NCBI GenBank assembly: GCA_946220775.1 | Contig: CAMIFC010000014.1 | Coordinates: forward strand, 1 to 52,744 | Source of the DNA: an uncultured Corynebacterium sp. | GTDB lineage: Bacteria; Actinomycetota; Actinomycetes; Mycobacteriales; Mycobacteriaceae | Reading direction: 5' to 3' | Length of the DNA stretch: 52,744 nucleotides | Part shown: positions 31,737 through 42,025 of the stretch, piece by piece | Numbering within the stretch: position 1 is the stretch's first letter | Layout: each line of letters opens with the position of its first letter | The notes under the pieces: model-generated | What the model was told of the DNA's origin: nothing | Databases searched by the model: none | Seen by the model: the letters and a program-made list of their open reading frames with translations, nothing else | Made by a program: the position numbers and the translations under genes

Positions 31737-34583
31737 GTGGCTGATCAGTTGACGGTCCGAGGCGCACGCGAACATAACTTGAAGGGCGTGGATATCGACC
31801 TGCCCAGGGACAAGATGATCGTGTTCACCGGACTGTCGGGCTCGGGAAAATCCTCCCTCGCATTCGACACGATCTTCGCCGAAGGGCAACGTCGGTACGT
31901 CGAATCGCTGAGTTCCTACGCTCGCATGTTTCTGGGGCGTATGGACAAGCCGGATGTTGATTTCATCGAGGGATTGTCGCCTGCAGTCTCCATCGACCAG
32001 AAGTCGACGAACCGTAACCCCCGGTCCACCGTCGGCACGGTGACGGAGATCTTTGACTACCTGCGTCTGCTGTATGCGCGCACGGGAATTCCGCACTGCC
32101 CGACGTGTGGGGCGGTGATCCAGCGGCAGACTCCGCAGGAGATCGTGGATCAGATCATGGCGATGGAGGAGGGCCTGAAATTCCAGGTCCTTGCGCCGGT
32201 GGTGCGTACTCGTAAGGGCGAGTTTGTGGACTTGTTCGAGGAGCTTGCCAGCGAGGGCTATTCGCGTGTTCAGGTTGATGGCAAGTCTTACCGCTTGACT
32301 GATCCCCCGAAGCTGCAAAAGCAGGTCAAGCACGATATCGATGTGATTATCGACCGTCTGCAGGTCAAGGAAAGCCAGAAGCAGCGGCTGACCGACTCGG
32401 TAGAGACCGCGCTTCGCCGTGCCGACGGGGTGGTCGTTATCGACTTCGTTGGTCTGCCCGAGGATGATCCGAATCGTCAGCGGCGGTTTTCGGAAAAGAT
32501 GGCCTGCCCAAATGGGCACGCGATCACGCTCGATGAGCTCGAACCACGGGCGTTTTCCTTCAACTCGCCGTATGGCGCCTGCCCGGCCTGCGATGGCTTG
32601 GGTACCAAGCTTGAGGTCGATGAGCTGCTGGTGATCCCAGACGAAGAAGCTCCGTTGATCAAAGCCATTGCGCCGTGGACGTCCAGCCCCAATGCGCGCT
32701 ATTTCGAAAAGCTGATTACTGCTCTGTCTAAGGAGCTGGGTATTGATCCAAAGACTCCATGGAATGAGCTCACGGCTGCAGAGAAGAAGGCAGTCCTCAA
32801 AGGCCACGATGTTCCGCTGAACGTCAGCTTCCGCAACCGTTACGGCCGAACCCGAAAGTACAACGCGCCTTTCGAGGGCGTGCTTCACTTCTTGAAGCGC
32901 AAACTGGATCAGACTGATTCCGATTGGTCCAAGGAACGTTACCGCAGCTACATGCGTGAAGTTCCCTGCCCAACCTGCGGTGGCACGCGATTGAAACCAG
33001 AGGTCCTCGCCGTCACCGTCGCTTCCGGTGATCAGGAGCTGTCGATCGCCGACGTTTCAGACCTTTCAATTTCGGACGCCAGCCGGTTCCTCGACAATCT
33101 CACTCTCGGGAAGCGTGAGGAAATGATTGCTGGCGCCGTTTTGAGGGAGATTCAGGCGCGACTCAAATTCTTGCTGGACGTGGGGTTGGACTACCTCACG
33201 ATGTCGCGTTCTGCCGGCACCCTGTCTGGCGGCGAAGCGCAGCGAATTCGTCTGGCAACCCAGATTGGCGCCGGGCTGGCTGGCGTCCTGTATGTTCTTG
33301 ACGAACCGTCGATCGGCCTGCACCAACGCGACAACGAAAAGCTGATTGGGACGCTGGAAAACCTCCGTGACCTAGGCAATACGCTGATCGTTGTTGAGCA
33401 CGACGAAGACACGATTCACACGGCTGATTGGCTGGTAGACATTGGTCCGAAGGCCGGTGAATACGGCGGTGAGATCGTCTATTCTGGTGAGCCGAAGGGA
33501 ATTCTGTCGGCGAAGAACTCGCTGACCGGCGATTATCTATCTGGTCGCAAGATACTGGCGGTGCCGGATGAGCGCCGAGCCATTGATCGAGATCGCATGC
33601 TGACCATCCATGGAGCGCAGGAAAACAACCTCAAAAAGGTCGATGTGTCGCTGCCGCTGGGTGTGTTGACGTGTGTGACGGGTGTGTCCGGTTCAGGTAA
33701 ATCGTCATTGGTTAACGGGATTCTTGCTACGGCGTTGGCGAATCAGCTAAATGGTGCTCGGCTGGTGCCAGGGCGACACAAGAAGGTGACGGGGCTGGAG
33801 CATCTCGACAAGCTGGTTCAGGTGGATCAATCTCCGATTGGCCGGACGCCCCGATCGAATCCCGCGACGTACACCGGCGTTTTCGACAAAGTCCGCAAAC
33901 TGTTCGCTGAAACAACGGAGGCGAAGGTACGCGGGTACACCGCTGGGCGCTTCAGCTTCAACGTGAAGGGTGGCCGCTGCGAGGCCTGCCATGGTGACGG
34001 CACGTTGAAGATCGAAATGAATTTCCTGCCTGATGTGTATGTGCCGTGCGAGGTCTGCCATGGGGCGCGCTATAACCGCGAGACCCTAGAAGTGAAGTAC
34101 AAGGGCAAGAACATCGCGGAAGTGCTGGACATGCCGATCTCGGAGGCAGCGGAGTTCTTCGAGCCCATCACGAGCATTGCCCGGTATTTGAATACTTTGG
34201 TTGATGTTGGGCTAGGTTATGTGCGTCTGGGCCAGTCCGCGACCACGCTGTCAGGTGGTGAGGCGCAACGTGTGAAACTCGCGGCTGAACTGCAGAAGCG
34301 CTCGCGTGGTCGGACGATCTATATCTTGGATGAGCCGACGACCGGGCTGCACTTTGAAGACATCCGAAAGCTCATGCTGGTGCTCCAGGGGTTGGTTGAT
34401 AAGGGCAATAGCGTCCTGATCATCGAGCACAACCTGGATGTGATCAAGGCTGCTGACTGGATCGTGGATATGGGGCCCGAAGGCGGATCAGGTGGTGGCA
34501 CGGTGGTTGCTGAGGGCACGCCAGAGGACATAGCAGCAGAGGAGGAATCCTACACAGGGCGGTATTTGGCTCGTGTGCTGTGA
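31737..34583 (+). CDS. uvrA: UvrABC excision nuclease subunit A
   Basis: 948 residues, DNA-damage recognition ATPase. Two ABC modules: Walker A GLSGSGKSSLAFDTI and GVSGSGKSSLVNGIL; signatures LSGGEAQRIRLA and LSGGEAQRVKLA; Walker B VLDEPSIGLHQRD and ILDEPTTGLHFED. Zinc-binding Cys pairs are seen in HCPTCG, ACPNGH...ACPACDGLG, PCPTCGGTRL and the C-terminal RCEACHGDG...PCEVCHGARY. The GTG at 31737 has AAGGGAG 5 nt upstream and is preferred to the TTG at 31713. It acts with UvrB, encoded upstream. Confidence 0.97.
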   Translation: MADQLTVRGAREHNLKGVDIDLPRDKMIVFTGLSGSGKSSLAFDTIFAEGQRRYVESLSSYARMFLGRMDKPDVDFIEGLSPAVSIDQKSTNRNPRSTVGTVTEIFDYLRLLYARTGIPHCPTCGAVIQRQTPQEIVDQIMAMEEGLKFQVLAPVVRTRKGEFVDLFEELASEGYSRVQVDGKSYRLTDPPKLQKQVKHDIDVIIDRLQVKESQKQRLTDSVETALRRADGVVVIDFVGLPEDDPNRQRRFSEKMACPNGHAITLDELEPRAFSFNSPYGACPACDGLGTKLEVDELLVIPDEEAPLIKAIAPWTSSPNARYFEKLITALSKELGIDPKTPWNELTAAEKKAVLKGHDVPLNVSFRNRYGRTRKYNAPFEGVLHFLKRKLDQTDSDWSKERYRSYMREVPCPTCGGTRLKPEVLAVTVASGDQELSIADVSDLSISDASRFLDNLTLGKREEMIAGAVLREIQARLKFLLDVGLDYLTMSRSAGTLSGGEAQRIRLATQIGAGLAGVLYVLDEPSIGLHQRDNEKLIGTLENLRDLGNTLIVVEHDEDTIHTADWLVDIGPKAGEYGGEIVYSGEPKGILSAKNSLTGDYLSGRKILAVPDERRAIDRDRMLTIHGAQENNLKKVDVSLPLGVLTCVTGVSGSGKSSLVNGILATALANQLNGARLVPGRHKKVTGLEHLDKLVQVDQSPIGRTPRSNPATYTGVFDKVRKLFAETTEAKVRGYTAGRFSFNVKGGRCEACHGDGTLKIEMNFLPDVYVPCEVCHGARYNRETLEVKYKGKNIAEVLDMPISEAAEFFEPITSIARYLNTLVDVGLGYVRLGQSATTLSGGEAQRVKLAAELQKRSRGRTIYILDEPTTGLHFEDIRKLMLVLQGLVDKGNSVLIIEHNLDVIKAADWIVDMGPEGGSGGGTVVAEGTPEDIAAEEESYTGRYLARVL

Positions 34584-34916
34584 TGTATACCACGCGTTTC
34601 TGTGCAAGTTTGGATCATTGCAGGTAGGATGCTAGAGTGGTTAACCGCTACCGCTTGTTGGCATGTATTATGCGCCAGCAAGTTGCAAGTGGAGCTCACG
34701 ATGTGGCGCAAGCAGCATCGCTGAAGTAACTCCCACCTTTGACCGCCATTTATATGGCTGGGCACGGGTCCGGCACGGAATCCCCGCGAGGGGTTCTTGC
34801 TCTGATGTATATGTCAGGGCTGCTTGGGGTGCGTCGCGCACCGGGGGGATTTTATCAGGGGAGCTCCACACGCAGATGCGGTACAGATCATTTACCACTG
34901 CTACTGAGGAGTTCAC
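34584..34916 (+). other. infC leader, 333 bp, probably regulatory
   Basis: No gene seen. A possible promoter (GTGCAA, 17 nt, TAGGAT) lies near 34602-34631, which would give an RNA leader of roughly 280 nt. It contains a stem GAATCCCC/GGGGTTC (34778-34796) and a stem GGTGCG/CGCACC (34828-34842) followed by G6 and TTTTATC, reminiscent of an attenuator. In many bacteria infC-rpmI-rplT leaders are bound by L20 or control by attenuation; here this is inference only. GAGGAG lies 5 nt before the start codon. Confidence 0.45.
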
Positions 34917-35441
<525 letters not shown>

Positions 35442-35479
35442 TTTTTGTAGTTACCAACGTTGTTAGAGGATTTTCACCA

Positions 35480-35674
35480 ATGAAGCAGAAAACCCACAAG
35501 GGTACCGCCAAGCGCATCAAGGTCACCGGTTCCGGCAAGCTCCGTCGCGAGCAGGCCAACCGTCGCCACCTTCTGGAAGGAAAGCCTTCCACCCGCACCC
35601 GTCGTCTGAAGGGCACCAAGGATGTTGCGCCTGCAGACACGAAGCGCATGAAGCGCCTGCTGGGTCGGGCTTAG
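35480..35674 (+). CDS. rpmI: 50S ribosomal protein L35
   Basis: 64 residues, very basic, with the family sequence MKQKTHKGTAKRIKVTGSGK and the ending TKRMKRLLGRA. It lies 38 bp after infC and 63 bp before rplT. Confidence 0.96.
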   Translation: MKQKTHKGTAKRIKVTGSGKLRREQANRRHLLEGKPSTRTRRLKGTKDVAPADTKRMKRLLGRA

Positions 35675-35737
35675 TTTCTAAGCCTTCCCCCTTTTCTCAA
35701 AAACCAACTTTCTATCTGAAGTAAAGGACGTATCACC

Positions 35738-36121
35738 GTGGCACGTGTCAAGCGCTCAGTGAATGCTAAGAAGAAGCGTCGCGAAGTACTGAACTCCGCT
35801 AAGGGGTACCGTGGTCAGCGCTCCCGCCTGTACCGCAAGGCCAAGGAGCAGATGCTCCACTCCAAGACCTACGCTTTCCGCGACCGTCGCGCCCGCAAGG
35901 GTGAGTTCCGCAAGCTGTGGATCCAGCGCATCAACGCTGCAGCTCGTCTGAACGACATGACCTACAACCGCCTTATCCAGGGTCTGAACCTGGCTGGCAT
36001 CGAGGTCGACCGCAAGAACCTGGCCGAGCTCGCAGTCAACGACGCAGCTGCGTTCACCGCACTCTGCGAGGCTGCAAAGGCCGCCCTGCCAGAGGACGTC
36101 AACGCTCCAGCGGCTTCCTAA
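35738..36121 (+). CDS. rplT: 50S ribosomal protein L20
   Basis: 127 residues with the L20 signature MARVKRSVNAKKKRREVL, GYRGQRSRLYRKAKEQ and FRDRRARKGEFRKLWIQRINAA. GTG start. L20 assembles early on 23S rRNA and in other bacteria represses its own operon by binding the leader. The C-terminal extension ALPEDVNAPAAS is typical of corynebacteria. Confidence 0.97.
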   Translation: MARVKRSVNAKKKRREVLNSAKGYRGQRSRLYRKAKEQMLHSKTYAFRDRRARKGEFRKLWIQRINAAARLNDMTYNRLIQGLNLAGIEVDRKNLAELAVNDAAAFTALCEAAKAALPEDVNAPAAS

Positions 36122-36184
36122 TACCGCCGAGGTTGCCCGCCTGATGAGGTTGTCGCCGTAGTCAACCTCACCATGGCGCTCATC

Positions 36185-36220
36185 CACCGCTCCACCTTTC
36201 GAGGTGGGGCGGTGTTTTGC
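36185..36220 (+). terminator. Terminator of infC-rpmI-rplT
   Basis: CACCGCTCCACCT pairs with AGGTGGGGCGGTG (one wobble) around a UUCG tetraloop and is followed by TTTTGCG. Confidence 0.85.
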
Positions 36221-36249
36221 GTTTCTAGGCATTCACTATTGTGGGCAGC

Positions 36250-37095
36250 ATGGCATCCACACCGAGCGTCCCCAGCAATATCGACGAACCATTCACCGAG
36301 CGCACCCCGCGCATCGTCAACGCAGCCAAACTCCATCGCGCTGCCGTGCGCCGCAAAACCGGTCGATTCCTCGCCGAGGGTGAAAATTCCGTCACCGCAG
36401 CTCTTCGTTCCGGCAAGATCATCGATCTTTTCGTCACCGCTGAGGCGTGGGAACGCTTCGGTTTCCTTCAGGACGTCACCGCGCCCATGCACTTCATCAC
36501 GGACCGCGCGGCTAACCATCTTGCAGAAACAGTGACTAACACGGGATTGTTTGCGTTGTGCGAATCCCAGCTCGTCTCAACTGAAGCTGTTATCGACAAC
36601 GCTCTGGCACACTCTCCACTGATTTCCGTCCCGGTCGAAACCCGTGAACCCGGTAACGCCGGAACGATTGTTCGGGTATCTGACGCGTTCGGCGCGGGTG
36701 GCGTCCTGTTTGCTGGGGAGACAGTTGATCCGCTGGGTGGCAAGGCAGTTCGCGCAAGCGCGGGAAGCGTGTTTAACCTGCCAGTCGCGCGGAATACGGG
36801 AATTGCGGATGTGGTCGAAAAGCTGCATGAGGCCGGCTTTCAGGTGTTGGCAACAGCTGCGGACGGGGATGTCGATTTGGCGGAGATTGCAATGCAAGAA
36901 GACTCCCTCCTGCGTCAACCCACTGCGTGGTTGTTCGGCAATGAAGCACATGGTTTGGGGGAGTGGATCGATTTGGCGGACGTGCGGGTGAGCATTCCCA
37001 TGCGCGGCAATGCAGAGTCGTTGAACCTGGCCACCGCCGCTAGTGTGTGCCTCTATGAATCCGCGAAGGTGCAATCACTGGCTGCTCGAGGCTAA
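36250..37095 (+). CDS. SpoU/TrmH-family 23S rRNA 2'-O-methyltransferase
   Basis: 281 residues. The N-terminal substrate-binding part begins at RIVNAAKLHRAAVRRKTGRFLAEG. The SPOUT knot has its three motifs: GNAGTIVRVSDAFGAGGV, AWLFGNEAHGLG and VSIPMRGNAESLNLATAASVCLYE. The gene sits where M. tuberculosis has Rv1644 (tsnR), so rRNA is the likely target. I use the ATG at 36250; a GTG three codons earlier is equally unsupported by a ribosome site. One exact GGTGGCGTCC motif lies in the coding sequence for AGGVLFAG. Confidence 0.9.
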   Translation: MASTPSVPSNIDEPFTERTPRIVNAAKLHRAAVRRKTGRFLAEGENSVTAALRSGKIIDLFVTAEAWERFGFLQDVTAPMHFITDRAANHLAETVTNTGLFALCESQLVSTEAVIDNALAHSPLISVPVETREPGNAGTIVRVSDAFGAGGVLFAGETVDPLGGKAVRASAGSVFNLPVARNTGIADVVEKLHEAGFQVLATAADGDVDLAEIAMQEDSLLRQPTAWLFGNEAHGLGEWIDLADVRVSIPMRGNAESLNLATAASVCLYESAKVQSLAARG

Positions 37096-37182
37096 TACCT
37101 TGGGAGCCTGAGCGTCTGTCCGGGGCCGTTGCTAAACTGTGCAGGTAATAAATTTTCTTGTCATGTGTTCGTGAGGTGCCCT

Positions 37183-38244
37183 TTGTCGGAAACGCCGGAA
37201 TCGCAGCAGACCGCTGTCGACCTTTCAGAAGAAGCTATGGAGGCAGCCGCCCAAGCCGCAGAGCAGGCTTTTACCGAAGCCGCTGACCTTAATGAGCTGG
37301 CGGAGGTGCGCAGGGTTCACCTGGGGGATGACGCACCGATTCCGGCCGCGCGTCGAAGCTTGGGCTCCCTGCCGAAAGACCAGCGTAAGGACGCCGGACG
37401 CCGCGTGAACATGGCCCGTGGTCGAGTCGAGAAGGTCTTTGCCCAGGTCAAAGCACAGCTGGAAGAGAAGCGAAATAACGAAGTTCTCCGCGCAGAGCGT
37501 ATTGACGTCACGCAGCCGACGGCGCGTGGCCAGCTGGGTGCCCAGCACCCAATCACGATGCTGAATGAGCAGATTGCTGACATCTTTATCGGCATGGGGT
37601 GGGAAATCGCCGAAGGCCCCGAGGTCGAAGCGGAGTACTTCAACTTCGATTCCCTGAATTTCATCCCCGATCACCCCGCCCGAACCCTGCAGGACACGTT
37701 CCATATCGCTCCGGAAGGCTCCCGGCAGGTGCTTCGTACACATACCTCCCCGGTGCAGATGCGCACGATGCTGGATCGTGACGTGCCAATTTATATCGCG
37801 TGCCCGGGCCGTGTGTTCCGTACAGACGAACTCGATGCCACTCACACGCCGGTTTTCCACCAGGTCGAGGGGCTGGCAATCGATAAGGGGCTGACGATGG
37901 CTCACCTGCGGGGCACGCTGGATCACTTGGCGAAGACCCTCTTCGGTCCCGAAACTGCAACCCGAATCCGGCCTAACTACTTCCCATTCACGGAACCCTC
38001 CGCGGAGGTCGACGTGTGGTTCCCGAATAAGAAGGGCGGCGCCGGCTGGATCGAGTGGGGCGGTTGCGGAATGGTCAACCCCAACGTCCTGATTGCAGCA
38101 GGCATTGATCCGGACGAATACTCCGGCTTCGCATTCGGCATGGGTATCGAGCGAACCTTGCAGTTCCGTAACGGGCTGCCAGATATGCGGGACATGGTGG
38201 AAGGCGACGTGCGCTTTACCTTGCCGTTTGGAATCCGCGGCTAA
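37183..38244 (+). CDS. pheS: Phenylalanyl-tRNA synthetase alpha subunit
   Basis: 353 residues. The N-terminal coiled-coil tRNA-binding arm (about 1-95) is followed by the class II catalytic core: motif 1 region HPITMLNEQIADIFIGMGWEIAEGPEVE, motif 2 TSPVQMRTM...YIACPGRVFRTDELDATH, motif 3 GFAFGMGIERTLQFRNG. From memory the C. glutamicum enzyme starts MSE, and a TTG here (37183) gives M-SETPES, so I prefer it to more upstream GTG or TTG starts. It forms an alpha2-beta2 enzyme with PheT. Confidence 0.96.
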   Translation: MSETPESQQTAVDLSEEAMEAAAQAAEQAFTEAADLNELAEVRRVHLGDDAPIPAARRSLGSLPKDQRKDAGRRVNMARGRVEKVFAQVKAQLEEKRNNEVLRAERIDVTQPTARGQLGAQHPITMLNEQIADIFIGMGWEIAEGPEVEAEYFNFDSLNFIPDHPARTLQDTFHIAPEGSRQVLRTHTSPVQMRTMLDRDVPIYIACPGRVFRTDELDATHTPVFHQVEGLAIDKGLTMAHLRGTLDHLAKTLFGPETATRIRPNYFPFTEPSAEVDVWFPNKKGGAGWIEWGGCGMVNPNVLIAAGIDPDEYSGFAFGMGIERTLQFRNGLPDMRDMVEGDVRFTLPFGIRG

Positions 38245-38310
38245 CCCACAAGCAGAAACACCGAGAAACCGCTCACATCGCCAAGAAGTAACCAAGAGGA
38301 ACGCCTAAAC

Positions 38311-40878
38311 ATGTTGATTTCCCAAAACTGGCTCACCCGCATTCTGCAGACCGCCAATCCAAGCTGGTCGGTGAATTCGGAGGAACTGGACGCCGGATTC
38401 GTCCGGGTCGGCTTCGAAACCGAAGGCTACGAGCCCATCCCACAAACCGAGGGGCCACTGGTCGTCGGCTTGGTGGAAAAGATTGAAGAGCTGGAAGGCT
38501 TCAAGAAGCCGATCCGCTATTGCCAGGTCACGGTCGGTGACGCCAACGGCACCGGCGAGCCACAAAACATCATTTGCGGTGCGCGCAACTTCGCTGAGGG
38601 CGACCACGTGGTTGTGGCGCTGCCAGGAACCGTGCTGCCCGGGCCATTCGAGATTTCGGCGCGTAAGACCTACGGAAAGATCTCCGAAGGCATGATGTGC
38701 TCGGCTGCAGAGGTGGGGCTGTCCGATGTTCAGAATGCCGGCATCATCACCGTGACTGAAAAGGAGCTCGCGGAACACGGCATTGGCGTTGGCGACGATA
38801 CCCGTGAGCTGCTCGGACTGAACGACACGGTGTTCGAAGTTAACGTGACACCCGACCGGGGGTACGCGCTGTCGGCACGTGGGCTGGCACGAGAGCTGGC
38901 GTCCTCCTTCTCTTTGCAGTACCGCGACCCAGCCACCGATCCTGCCGCAGCAGCATTGGATGATGACCTTGTCTCTGGCATTCCGGGTATCAAGGGCTCC
39001 GTGCAGGATTTGGTTGTCGATGAAGACACGGGCTGTTCGATTTTCGGTTTGCGCAAGGTTGAAGGCGTTGACCCGACAATCGAGTCGCCACTATGGCTGC
39101 AGCGTGAATTGATGCTTTGCGGTCAGCGCCCGGTGAACGCCGCAACGGACGTCACCAACTACGTCATGTTCCTGCTCGGTCAGCCGATGCACGCATTCGA
39201 CGCGGACAAGGTTTCCGGCGCGTTGCACGTGCGTCGTGCTGAGCAGGGGGAGAAGATGACGACCCTCGATGATGTCGAACGGACGCTGTCCAGCGAAGAC
39301 ATCGTCATTTCGGACGCCAACGGTGTGCAGTCCCTGGCGGGTGTCATGGGTGGAAACTCCTCGGAGATTTCGGATACGACCACTACGATCTTGTTCGAAG
39401 CAGCGCATTGGGACCAGCTCACGGTGGCTCGTACGTGCCGTCGACACAAGCTGTCTTCGGAGTCCTCGCGCCGCTTCGAGCGTGGAACGGACCCAGCCGT
39501 CGTGGAGCAGGCCCTGGACTTCGCCGTCTCCCTGATCGTCCGCATCGCTGGTGGTCGCGTCGTTGAAGGACGCACCATCGTTGGTGGGGTTCCGCAGATG
39601 CCAACGATTTCTATGCACACGAACCGCCCGGGCAAGGTCGCTGGGATGACATACCCAGATGGCACCACGATCGGTCGGCTGCGGGAAGTGGGTTGCACGG
39701 TGCGGGAAACTGGTCTGCGCGATGGCACAGGCGCCCGCGAAATCGAGGTCACGCCACCAACGTGGCGACCAGATCTGGAAATGCCGGCTGACCTGGTGGA
39801 AGAAGTCTTGCGCCTTGAAGGGCTTGAGAACATTCCACTGATCGTGCCTAAGTCACCGGTGGGTCGGGGACTGTCCCCACGCCAGCGGATGCGTCGCCGT
39901 GTCGGACACGCCTTGGCGTGGAGCGGGTTTGCTGAGATTCTGCCCACCCCGTTCATTGCTAACGATGTCTTCGACGTGTGGGGACTAGATGCGGATGACC
40001 CACGTCGCAACGTTGTTAAGGTGCAAAACCCGTTGGAATCCGATCATGCTTCATTGGGCACAACGCTGCTGCCGTCCATGATCGACTCTCTGCGCCGCAA
40101 TGTCGCACGTGGCCAGCGGGATGTTGCGCTTTTCGGCGTCGAACAAGTAACGATTCCGTCAGCGCCGGAATCACAGCGCGTGCCTTCCCCAATGCCGTCT
40201 GTAGCCCAGCGTCCATCCCAGGGTGAAATTGATGAACTGCTGGCGTCCTTGCCGAATCAGCCACTGCATGCCGCGGTGATCGCCACGGGCAACCGCATCC
40301 TCCAAGGAACGTGGGGCGCGGCCGAGCCGTTTGAGGCTGCGGATGCATTCGAAGCAATGCAGGTTATTGCTCGTGCGGCCGGGGTGGACGTGCAACTTCG
40401 CAATGCGGAGTGCCTGCCGTGGCATCCGGGGCGTTGTGCAGAAGTGCTGGTTGACGATATCTCCGTAGGCTTTGCGGGCGAATTGCATCCGCAGGTGTGC
40501 GAACGCGCAGATCTGCCACCACGGACGATCGCGGTGGAAATCGACTTGTCTGCATTGCCCATCAAGGAGACTTTCCCACGCCCAACCATCTCTGCGTTCC
40601 CACCGGTCTACCAGGACGTTGCTCTGGTTGTTGATGAATCCATCCCGGTGGCAACGATTGAAGACGTCCTGCGTGAGGGGGCAGGGGAACTTCTGGAGAG
40701 CATTCGACTGTTCGATATCTATGAATCCGACGCGCTCGGTGAAGGAAAGCACTCGCTGACGTTCTCGCTGAGCTTCCGCGCGACAGACCGGACGTTGACT
40801 GAAGACGAAGCTTCGGAAGGACGCCGGTCGGCTATCGAGGCGGCGAAGTCCAAGCTGGGTGCTGAATTGCGCAGCTAA
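38311..40878 (+). CDS. pheT: Phenylalanyl-tRNA synthetase beta subunit
   Basis: 855 residues of full family length. In order: the OB-fold EMAP-like domain (residues about 40-150, VGLVEKIEELEGFKKPIRYCQVTVG), B3/B4 editing region (SESSRRFERGTDP), B5 domain, the catalytic-like core (SPRQRMRRRVGHALAWSGFAEILPTPF) and the C-terminal FDX-ACB anticodon-binding domain (PRPTISAFPPVYQDVALVVDE...FSLSFRATDRTLTEDEA). GAGGAACG precedes the ATG. It lies 66 bp after pheS. Confidence 0.97.
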   Translation: MLISQNWLTRILQTANPSWSVNSEELDAGFVRVGFETEGYEPIPQTEGPLVVGLVEKIEELEGFKKPIRYCQVTVGDANGTGEPQNIICGARNFAEGDHVVVALPGTVLPGPFEISARKTYGKISEGMMCSAAEVGLSDVQNAGIITVTEKELAEHGIGVGDDTRELLGLNDTVFEVNVTPDRGYALSARGLARELASSFSLQYRDPATDPAAAALDDDLVSGIPGIKGSVQDLVVDEDTGCSIFGLRKVEGVDPTIESPLWLQRELMLCGQRPVNAATDVTNYVMFLLGQPMHAFDADKVSGALHVRRAEQGEKMTTLDDVERTLSSEDIVISDANGVQSLAGVMGGNSSEISDTTTTILFEAAHWDQLTVARTCRRHKLSSESSRRFERGTDPAVVEQALDFAVSLIVRIAGGRVVEGRTIVGGVPQMPTISMHTNRPGKVAGMTYPDGTTIGRLREVGCTVRETGLRDGTGAREIEVTPPTWRPDLEMPADLVEEVLRLEGLENIPLIVPKSPVGRGLSPRQRMRRRVGHALAWSGFAEILPTPFIANDVFDVWGLDADDPRRNVVKVQNPLESDHASLGTTLLPSMIDSLRRNVARGQRDVALFGVEQVTIPSAPESQRVPSPMPSVAQRPSQGEIDELLASLPNQPLHAAVIATGNRILQGTWGAAEPFEAADAFEAMQVIARAAGVDVQLRNAECLPWHPGRCAEVLVDDISVGFAGELHPQVCERADLPPRTIAVEIDLSALPIKETFPRPTISAFPPVYQDVALVVDESIPVATIEDVLREGAGELLESIRLFDIYESDALGEGKHSLTFSLSFRATDRTLTEDEASEGRRSAIEAAKSKLGAELRS

Positions 40879-40947
40879 CCACCGTGCATATTTTGCGTAA
40901 TGGTGAATAAATTGCAATCTCTTGCCGGTTGAGGCAAGATGGGGGCT
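40879..40947 (+). promoter_or_regulatory. arg operon promoter with ARG-box-like sites
   Basis: Two AT-rich imperfect palindromes stand in tandem: TGCATATTTTGCGTAA (about 40884-40899) and TGAATAAATTGCA (40904-40916). Size and spacing resemble paired ARG boxes bound by ArgR hexamers. CAAGAT (40935-40940) ends 7 nt before the argC ATG and could be the -10 box of a leaderless mRNA. A CTTGCC/GGCAAG repeat (40921-40938) overlaps it. Confidence 0.5.
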
Positions 40948-41982
40948 ATGAAGAAGATTGCAGTAGCTGGCGCAAGTGGTTATGCAGGCGGAGAAGCGCT
41001 TCGCCTGCTACTCGGCCATCCGGGTTACGGGGTTGAATTTGAGATCGGAGCGTTGACCGGTGGCTCCAATGCCGGTCAACGTTTCGGCGATCTCGCCCCC
41101 GCACTCACTCCACTGGCAGATCGTGTGCTGGAGGAAACGACGGTTGACATCCTCGCGGAACACGATGCCTGCATCTTGGGATTGCCGCACGGTGTATCTT
41201 CCGGGCTTGTTGAAGCCGGATTGCCGGACTCCCTGCAAATTATTGACTGCGGTGCTGATTACCGGTTGAGCAGTGAAGACATGTGGGATCGCTTTTACGA
41301 CACCCCGTATGCCGGAAGCTGGACTTATGGCATTCCTGAAATGCCCGGACATCGGGAAGCAATTACCAAGTCGACGCGCGTGGCTGCGCCCGGATGTTTC
41401 CCCACCGGGGCGACACTGGCGGCTATGCCGGGAATCGTATCGGGGCTCATGGCCCCTCAGGTGTCCGTCGTCTCCGTGACTGGCGTGTCGGGCGCTGGGA
41501 AGAAGCCGAGCGTCGCGTTGTTGGGCGGCGAAACAATGGAGAATCTGCGGGCTTACAACGTGATGAAGCACCGCCACACTCCGGAGATCAAACAAAACCT
41601 CACGGAACTTATGCCTGAAAGTGCGGTGGGGGATGACATCCACGTGACCTTCACTCCGGTTCTGGCCCCATTGACACGAGGGATCCTGACGACCGTCACC
41701 GCTCCCGCACGAGGGAGTGCAAGGGATATCCGCGCTGCGTACGAGGAAATGTGCGAGGCGGAGCCATTCCTGCACCTACTGCCGGAAGGTCAACAGCCAG
41801 AAACTCGGCACGTGAGGGGGACCAACATGGTCCACATGCAGGTCGCAGTCGACGACGGAATGATCGTCGCAACTTCCGCGATCGACAACCTCACCAAGGG
41901 AACCGCCGGAGCGGCGGTTCAATGCCTGAACTTGATGAACGGCTGGGGAGAAACCGCTGGCCTACCACTGAGCGGTCTATAA
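40948..41982 (+). CDS. argC: N-acetyl-gamma-glutamyl-phosphate reductase
   Basis: 344 residues, NADPH-dependent reduction of N-acetylglutamyl phosphate to the semialdehyde. Rossmann motif VAGASGYAGGEALRLL, active cysteine in VAAPGCFPTGATL, GVSGAGKKPS, and HRHTPEI are present. The second ATG (MKKIAVAG) is preferred to one three codons earlier. First gene of argCJBDFR; argG and argH follow after a further promoter-like gap. Confidence 0.96.
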   Translation: MKKIAVAGASGYAGGEALRLLLGHPGYGVEFEIGALTGGSNAGQRFGDLAPALTPLADRVLEETTVDILAEHDACILGLPHGVSSGLVEAGLPDSLQIIDCGADYRLSSEDMWDRFYDTPYAGSWTYGIPEMPGHREAITKSTRVAAPGCFPTGATLAAMPGIVSGLMAPQVSVVSVTGVSGAGKKPSVALLGGETMENLRAYNVMKHRHTPEIKQNLTELMPESAVGDDIHVTFTPVLAPLTRGILTTVTAPARGSARDIRAAYEEMCEAEPFLHLLPEGQQPETRHVRGTNMVHMQVAVDDGMIVATSAIDNLTKGTAGAAVQCLNLMNGWGETAGLPLSGL

Positions 41983-42025
41983 ACCGTCTGCGACGATACA
42001 CACGACGAATGTAAAGAGAAGAAAC

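Noticed and set aside
31698..32888. 396-codon open frame antisense to uvrA
   Set aside because: Composition shadow; it would also occupy the divergent MBL/uvrA promoter region.
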